Below, in pieces: positions 58,541-64,000 of a stretch of 64,000 bases of DNA; position 1 is the stretch's first letter; the number at the start of each line of letters is the position of its first letter. Below the pieces are notes generated by a model. It was not told the DNA's origin. It was given only the letters and a program-made list of their open reading frames with translations, and did not search any database. Origin of the DNA: Dipteris shenzhenensis (lineage: Eukaryota; Polypodiophyta; Polypodiopsida; Gleicheniales); NCBI GenBank assembly GCA_047967505.1, contig CM106538.1. One strand, given 5' to 3'. A program made the position numbers and the translations under genes.

Positions 58541-59060
58541 CCAATTTAGTTGTACAAGAACGAGCATAGTGTCCCATTTTTCTAAACAAGCAACAAGGAT
58601 CAGGAAGGGCTCGAAAATAACCTTCTATCTAATACAGAAACCTCCTCAGACAATTGCACATCAACAAAATCTGGTAAATCTTGGCTCCTATCCCAAAGTA
58701 TACTCTTTCTGGCCCAAACTCCCTCTTAGCATAGGATAGTACCACCAAGACCCTTCTAATGGCATTTGCCACAATATCCACAGATTTTCCCAATCCTAGG
58801 AAAATCAACCCATACGCGGTAATCCTTAAACAAAAAATCATCAATACTAAACACCAGACTCCACGGGATAACGAGAACAGCAGCCCTGGCAAATAGGAAC
58901 GACTTTCCCAAAATCTCATTGTGAATCTCTTCAGTCACACAACGTAACAAAAAGAAATCTATGATCCTAGATGCATAACCAACCTCTAGAATTTCACACT
59001 CATAAACCAAAAACTGACGCAGTTCAGCAATAGTAGCGAATCTGCCAGTAACGAACAAAT
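58490..59060 (-). pseudogene. LINE ORF1 (DUF4283-like plus zinc knuckle)
   Basis: On the minus strand 59058-58756 reads FVTGRFATIAELRQFLVYE, FLFARAAVLVIPWSLVFS and DYRVWVDFPRIGKICGYCGKC. A shifted frame follows with VLVVLSYAKREFGPERVYFG and then CCLFRKMGHYARSC, a zinc knuckle with one Cys lost. This is the plant LINE ORF1 layout. The duplicated 344-bp unit overlaps its downstream part. Confidence 0.65.
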
Positions 59061-59389
59061 ACCTATATAAACGACCTTCGTGTCCAGTTAAGAGATATGT
59101 ATGATGATACTACTAGAGATAGGAGGTCTTGAGTACATCTGTATGAAGAAAAGTATTGGAGGTAGTACTTGACAAAGTTTAGGAACTCTCTATGGGTGGA
59201 TTAACAACATTAGTAGCATAGTCTAACAATGTGCTCTCCACTCTCTTTTTCAATTATGAGCTATTCTCTTCCTCTCTTCCTCTTGAAAATCATGGGTCGG
59301 GGGATAATAAATTAACACTTGGCTTGTCTCTTATGTGATTCAGTGGCATATAAGGGGATGTTACCATAGTAGCAACAACGAAATGCATG

Positions 59390-59465
59390 TGTCTTCATTG
59401 TCTGTGGTCCATACTGAGGGTTTTGCTATGCTACATATGGAGGGTTTTGCTATGCTACATTCTAC
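59390..59465 (+). repeat. Short tandem duplication (GAGGGTTTTGCTATGCTACAT)
   Basis: Two adjacent copies at 59416 and 59440, 24-bp period. Confidence 0.8.
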
Positions 59466-59469
59466 CAAG

Positions 59470-60300
59470 GTGACCCAGGATATTTTGCTGTGCAACCTGC
59501 TCCAATGGACTAATGAGATAGGGAAGGGAATTCGGGGACCTAGGTCAGCCTCAAATGGTGACTTGCAATAGCAAGGAGCCATTGCATGGTAACTTGGGGA
59601 CCAAAGTCGCTTCCCTCATGTGGAAGGCATGGGGAATGGCCACTTAAGCAAGGCAGAGGTTTTCATGTTTCCAACCTAGCTCTTAAGGGCTACTAGATTT
59701 TACAAAATAGTAACTTAGAATCAAGCATGGTTTTGAAAATTCAAGTGGCCTTAGAATCTATGTCTTACATAGGTGAGGCTGATATAGTTTAGCTCAATGT
59801 AGTTTGTATTGTATATCTTGATATATGACGGAATGAGACTTTATATTATGATAACAAACCCAGACAATAAAAGTACTTGCGATTTTTTTTTCACACATAT
59901 AGTTGTGAATCCCATGTCCGGACATTTGTGAATTCATTGCTCCTATGGCTCTTTTTTCCAATCCGCTCTCGTTTATACTCTGTTAAGTAAAGTGCTGAGG
60001 TCGTCCATCCAATCATGGCTCTTTCATAGACAGAATCTAACCTCTCGATTTAAATGCTCCTACCCCACTCATAATTAACACAACTCACACATGGACCACC
60101 CCTCATAATTCAAAGTTTCACCCATGGTTAATCACCTTAACTACCTCCCCCCCACTTCCTCCCCCTTAGGCCTGTCAATGGCGGGGGTTGGCGGAGGAGA
60201 AGTCTGGACCATCAGATCCAAGAACATTGATAATCATAATTTTGGGCAGACAGGGTAACCTGATAGATTCCAACAAACACCGGGGCCAACTGGTCATCAC
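59470..60300. other. Intergenic, nothing recognised
   Basis: No gene seen. Confidence 0.3.
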
Positions 60301-61465
60301 CTCAGCCTGAACTAAACTGCCCTATATGTTGCGCAGAGTCCCAAATCGCGCCGCCGTTTGACAATGAAAAAACAACACGTGCCTCGTTGGCACCGCCTCC
60401 TCCCTTCGCCGACGGCCGAAAATCACCATCGGTCTCCGATTTTCGGTTGAAAAATCGGGGCAACCGACTTTCGGCCTCCGACCGATCGTCGATGTGCTTG
60501 GTTTCCCCGTGAGAATCGGCTCCCGACGCCAATTCCCTACTCCTTCACATGACATGAATGAACTCGAGTCCTACTTTTTGATTGAAAAGTCCTCAAAATC
60601 CGGCCGCTTGTCGGATTAACGGCTGGATTCTAAGGACTTTTCCTCCCATTTCCCTTTACATAAGAGGAGGTCCCCATGCCCCCGTGAAGTTCACGATTTT
60701 GGAGAGTTTGAGGATTTAGAGACGTCCCCATGCAACGGACGGCACCCGGATGACATACGCCCGCTTGAACCACTGAATCGTAGGGGGTGGCCTGAGGCAC
60801 CCCCTGGCATGCGGATATCTCCGGCCTTCGCACTGCATGCTATTCTTGGGATGCTTCTTCAATGTCAGCCGGTGATTTTGCAAGTGGGCTTGGCGCAGGC
60901 AAGTAGGCGGACTGGCTATTGCCTGTGGAAGACGGTGGACAGTTATGGGGACGACCTTGTCGAGCTCAAACCGGTTTCATGCTTACATCCTCACTGGAAA
61001 TCTGCACTCCCTATCGTGGACATTACCGACCTGCTCTAAAGGTTCAAGCTCGGCTAAGATCAGATGTCAGCCGTTCGATCTGACCATTTTCATAGTGGGA
61101 ATCAGCCGTGTTGATTGCCAGGCGTCGGTCCGCCTGCTGCACCACGTGATGATTGCTTGTGCCAGCCATGTCATCAACTTCCATAGGAGAAGAAGCTAGA
61201 GTCGACCGCGTCCGCTCGCCGGATTCCGGCCACTGCATGCCCTCCCCAATGGCAATTTCATCCTTAAATTCATAGGATTTCCAGCTGAGCTACCTTCTGC
61301 CTGGTCGGTGTTTTCTTGTACTCGGATCTTGCTTCTCTAAATTGTTGCATCGATTATGTACTCTCAGCGAGGAATTTGAACATAATAGAACCAGTTGTCC
61401 CAGCAACATATGTCACTGTTCCCCGAGCGGCTCTTCTTGGAGAGGAAGCAACCACATAGGTTAGA
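60300..61465 (+). promoter_or_regulatory. GC- and CpG-rich upstream region of the PPR gene
   Basis: Base composition changes sharply here: many CG dinucleotides (60345-60560, 60710-61240) compared with the CpG-poor transposon DNA before it. That fits a low-methylation gene promoter or 5' leader. Short open frames exist on both strands but show no domain. Exact promoter elements are not identified. Confidence 0.4.
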
Positions 61466-63016
61466 ATGTTGCTCGCCTCGAATGTCTCAGATAGCTCCGG
61501 CTCTCCCGCTAGGGATTCAAATAAAGTCTTTGGTAGGCAAGAGGTGCTGAGTGAGCTAGGAACCACAAAGGCTCGTCATATACTGACATTGCATGGACAC
61601 CACCAGTGTGACCTTGCGAGGAGTGTGGATAGCGTGGCCTTGAATGTGGATATCCTCGATCAGCTTGGTCCTGAGACAGATGCTGCTACCTATGCCTCAA
61701 TTTTGAGGCGTTGCACCAGTGCCAAGGCCCTGTCTCAGGGTAAACGTATTCATGAACACATCAGCAAGCATGGATATGCAGGTAACAGATATCTGAGTAA
61801 CCTTCTCGTCCAAATGTACAGCAAGTGTGGGAACCTGCAGCATGCACGTGCTGTGTTTGACAAAATAGGCAATCGAAATTTATACTCTTGGACTATTATG
61901 ATGGCTGCGTGTGCCCAAAACGGGAGCCTAGATGATGCAAGGGCACTGTTTGCAGAGATGCCACAGCGGAATGCGGTCTCCTGGAATGCCTTAATCGCAG
62001 CATACGCTCAGAAAGGGGATGGCAAGGAGGCCCTGGTACTATTTGGCCAAATGCAGGCCGAAGGCTTTGAGCCAGACAAGATCACTCTCCTCTGTGTCGT
62101 GGATGCATGTGCAGGAGTGGCAGCCTTAGAAGATGGTCAATTGTTCCACTCCATTGTTGCTGGCAACGGATGGGAGTCAAATGTTGTTGTCGGGACAGCC
62201 TTTGTAAATATGTATGGCAAGTGTGGGTGCCTTGATGATGCGAAGGCAGTGTTTGTAGAGATGCCACAGCAAGATATGGTCTCCTGGAGTGCCATGATCG
62301 GCGCGTGTGCCCAGAATGGGCATGGCAAGGAGGCCCTCCAAATGTTTGATCATATGCAGGCCAAAGGCCTCAAGCCAAACATGATCACGTTCACCTGTAT
62401 TGTGGATGCATGTGCCAGTGTGGCAGCCCTAGAAGAGGGTCGAATGATCCATGCATCTGCTGCTGGCAACAAATGGGAGTCTAATGTTGTTGTAGGAACA
62501 GCCCTTGTCAATATGTATGGCGATGGTGGGAGCTTAGATGATGCTAGGGCAGTGTTTGCAGAGATGCCACAGCGGGATGTGGTCTTGTGGAATGCTATAA
62601 TTGTAGCATGTGCCCGGAATGGGCATGGCAAGGAGGCCCTGCAACTATTTGGTCAAATGCAGGCCGAAGGCTTTCAACCAAACAAGATCACCTTCATCGG
62701 TGTTCTCACTGCATGTAGTCATACAGGCCTGGTCGCTGATGGGAGGCAATACTTTGCATCTATGAATAGTCATCATGGTATAACCCCTTCGGTAGAGCAT
62801 TATGTGTGCATGATTGATCTTCTTGGGCGAAGAGGGCTATTGAAAGAGGCGGAAGACCTGATCGTAAGCATGCCATTTGGACATGTCACTCCAGCTTGGT
62901 TGAGCTTGCTTTCATCATGCCATATTCACAATGATGTGGACCTGGCCATCCGTGCTGCAAATTTTGTTTATGAGTTAGAGCCAAGGGATGCTTCTCGCAT
63001 GATGCATTTAAACTGA
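61466..63016 (+). CDS. PLS-class pentatricopeptide repeat protein, truncated before DYW
   Basis: 516 codons, single exon. A TAG lies just upstream in frame, so the ATG at 61466 is the first possible start. PPR proteins of this class bind organellar RNA in a sequence-specific way, usually to direct C-to-U editing. Residues about 75-460 hold PLS repeats: NLLVQMYSKCGNLQHARAVF, NLYSWTIMMAACAQNGSLDDA, VSWNALIAAYAQKGDGKEAL and KITFIGVLTACSHTGLV. The E-like part (MIDLLGRRGLLKEAEDLI) is present. The frame stops at RMMHLN, where family members normally go on through E2 and DYW domains. An organelle transit peptide is expected but not clear (Ser-rich start). Intact as an ORF; function without the deaminase is uncertain. 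Confidence 0.85.
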   Translation: MLLASNVSDSSGSPARDSNKVFGRQEVLSELGTTKARHILTLHGHHQCDLARSVDSVALNVDILDQLGPETDAATYASILRRCTSAKALSQGKRIHEHISKHGYAGNRYLSNLLVQMYSKCGNLQHARAVFDKIGNRNLYSWTIMMAACAQNGSLDDARALFAEMPQRNAVSWNALIAAYAQKGDGKEALVLFGQMQAEGFEPDKITLLCVVDACAGVAALEDGQLFHSIVAGNGWESNVVVGTAFVNMYGKCGCLDDAKAVFVEMPQQDMVSWSAMIGACAQNGHGKEALQMFDHMQAKGLKPNMITFTCIVDACASVAALEEGRMIHASAAGNKWESNVVVGTALVNMYGDGGSLDDARAVFAEMPQRDVVLWNAIIVACARNGHGKEALQLFGQMQAEGFQPNKITFIGVLTACSHTGLVADGRQYFASMNSHHGITPSVEHYVCMIDLLGRRGLLKEAEDLIVSMPFGHVTPAWLSLLSSCHIHNDVDLAIRAANFVYELEPRDASRMMHLN

Positions 63017-63480
63017 GAAAAGAAATTGTTTATCATGGTGTGAAGACTGTGCAGTTGTATTGAGGTAAGTACTGTGCTACGTGAATTTGTTGTTACAAAA
63101 CATCACGTCCTCAATAGGAGTATTTACATCCCGCTTGTGGAGGTTGAATGGGCACATAAAGGAAGCAGGTATGTGCTTGACCCGCATGCGGTGTGTCACG
63201 ATATAGATGAAGAAGGGAAAGAAGACATGCTTTGACCATAGTGAGAGGCTGGCTTGTGCTTTTGGACTGTTTTCTTTCCCCTTCTGCAGCCCTGCCCCAG
63301 AGAATATTTATTCGTATCACCGGATTTTTTGGGAGAGCTCCGACTCTCATGCTGGCACAAGATTCATCTAAGATTGCTCAATTGAAAACTTAGTTGTGAG
63401 AGAGATGACAATCCTTTCCGTCACATTGTTAATGTATTATGTCCATGTGATGATTATTACATAGAGGCTTGTCAGACCCC
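63017..63480 (+). pseudogene. Decayed DYW deaminase tail of the PPR gene
   Basis: Downstream frames give DPHAVCHDIDEEGKEDML (like the DYW 'VLHDVDEE.KE..L'), then HSERLACAFGLF, the HSE zinc/catalytic block, then SDSHAGTRFI where family members have CGDCHTATKFI, and CPCDDYYI where they have CSCGDYW. At least two frameshifts and several stops intervene. The remnants show that the gene once encoded a full DYW protein. Confidence 0.7.
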
Positions 63481-64000
63481 TAGTTTGAAAAAGTATTACG
63501 CTCAGCAAAGTTCATTTTCCTGGTCATATTGTGTGACTGTGTGGATATTGTTACAGAGCACTATATTATCTATATTCCCATATTGTGAAACAAGTAATGG
63601 CCCCAATTTGTCGTAAGCTACTAATTCAAAGGGTGCGTTAACTTTGTTGTTTGCTTACTAATGTAGATTTGTGTTGTTGACAAAATAGATGGGTTTGGCA
63701 TATTAGGACACTAAGTTTCTCACTTTTTGCTGGTAAAAGTTAAGTCGAAGTGTGTGTAATAGTCTAGGAAAACCAGGATGTGCATGAAGCAGATGATCGT
63801 GATGATATTTTGTCAAAGCTGAGTGAGGTTTGAGGTTTTGAGTTGGTTGAATTTTATGGAGTATAGCTTTTCTGATCTGGAAGGACTATTGTTCTGCAAT
63901 GTCTGACTGGAATAGTTGGCACTGATATTGAAGGACGTTCACCTATTGGAAGAGGTCTTCTTGATTGGGTTTGGCATATTAGGACACTAGTGACTAAGTT
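63480..64000. other. Intergenic with a duplicated 27-bp word
   Basis: GGGTTTGGCATATTAGGACAC occurs at 63690 and 63967. No gene seen. Confidence 0.4.

Noticed and set aside
60302-60555. Two overlapping minus-strand frames in GC-rich DNA
   Set aside because: High GC lowers stop frequency; no domain; more likely the upstream region of the PPR gene.
62082-62631. Minus-strand frames within the PPR gene
   Set aside because: Shadows of the PPR coding strand.

Overview
This window is nuclear DNA of a land plant. Spliced genes with GT-AG introns, Ty1/copia and LINE relics, (TG)n and (ACAT)n microsatellites, and a PLS-class PPR gene with a DYW tail all fit that. The PPR repeat style (long runs such as VDACASVAALEEGR) and the mixture of transposons suggest a seed-free plant, most likely a fern; this lineage call is inference. 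Most of the window is nested, decayed transposon sequence, and only a few loci look gene-like.

Layout. 1-1.6 kb: 5' part of a LINE (minus strand). 1.6-5.3 kb: small inverted-repeat elements, a DNA-transposon 3' end and a decayed coiled-coil ORF. 5.3-10 kb: a nearly complete but broken Copia element (minus) abutting a second Copia gag. 10-17.8 kb: LINE fragments on both strands, a palindromic 13-bp minisatellite element and an unrecognised minus-strand pseudogene rich in Pro/Glu and coiled coil. 17.8-26.5 kb: two copies of one DNA transposon, the second keeping transposase remnants, with a Copia gag scrap, an RRM pseudogene and tandem duplications between them. 26.5-34.2 kb: second copy of the Copia/coiled-coil-ORF pair, then three LTRs nested in one another. 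34.2-40.1 kb: no genes seen; large compound microsatellites.

41.2-51.3 kb is the most interesting part. It holds four coding units. A plus-strand unit (A, 41.5-42.9 kb) is unrecognised. A minus-strand spliced unit (B, 45.2-43.1 kb) joins a divergent, CENH3-like histone H3 to a Ulp1/SENP-type cysteine peptidase domain. A plus-strand spliced unit (C, 47.4-49.2 kb) starts divergently from B across 2.2 kb that contain six copies of an inverted-repeat hairpin and three G-boxes. A minus-strand unit (D, 51.3-49.6 kb) looks like an RNase H-fold DNA transposase, and a Copia relic cuts off its 5' end. I infer that at least B, C and D belong to one large DNA transposon or mobile gene module that I cannot match to a described one. 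All units carry stops or frameshifts, so this copy is probably dead.

51.3-59.1 kb: Copia, DNA-transposon and LINE relics with several tandem duplications. 60.3-63.5 kb: a GC- and CpG-rich upstream region and a PPR gene whose repeat array is intact (516 codons) but whose DYW deaminase tail is broken and out of frame downstream.
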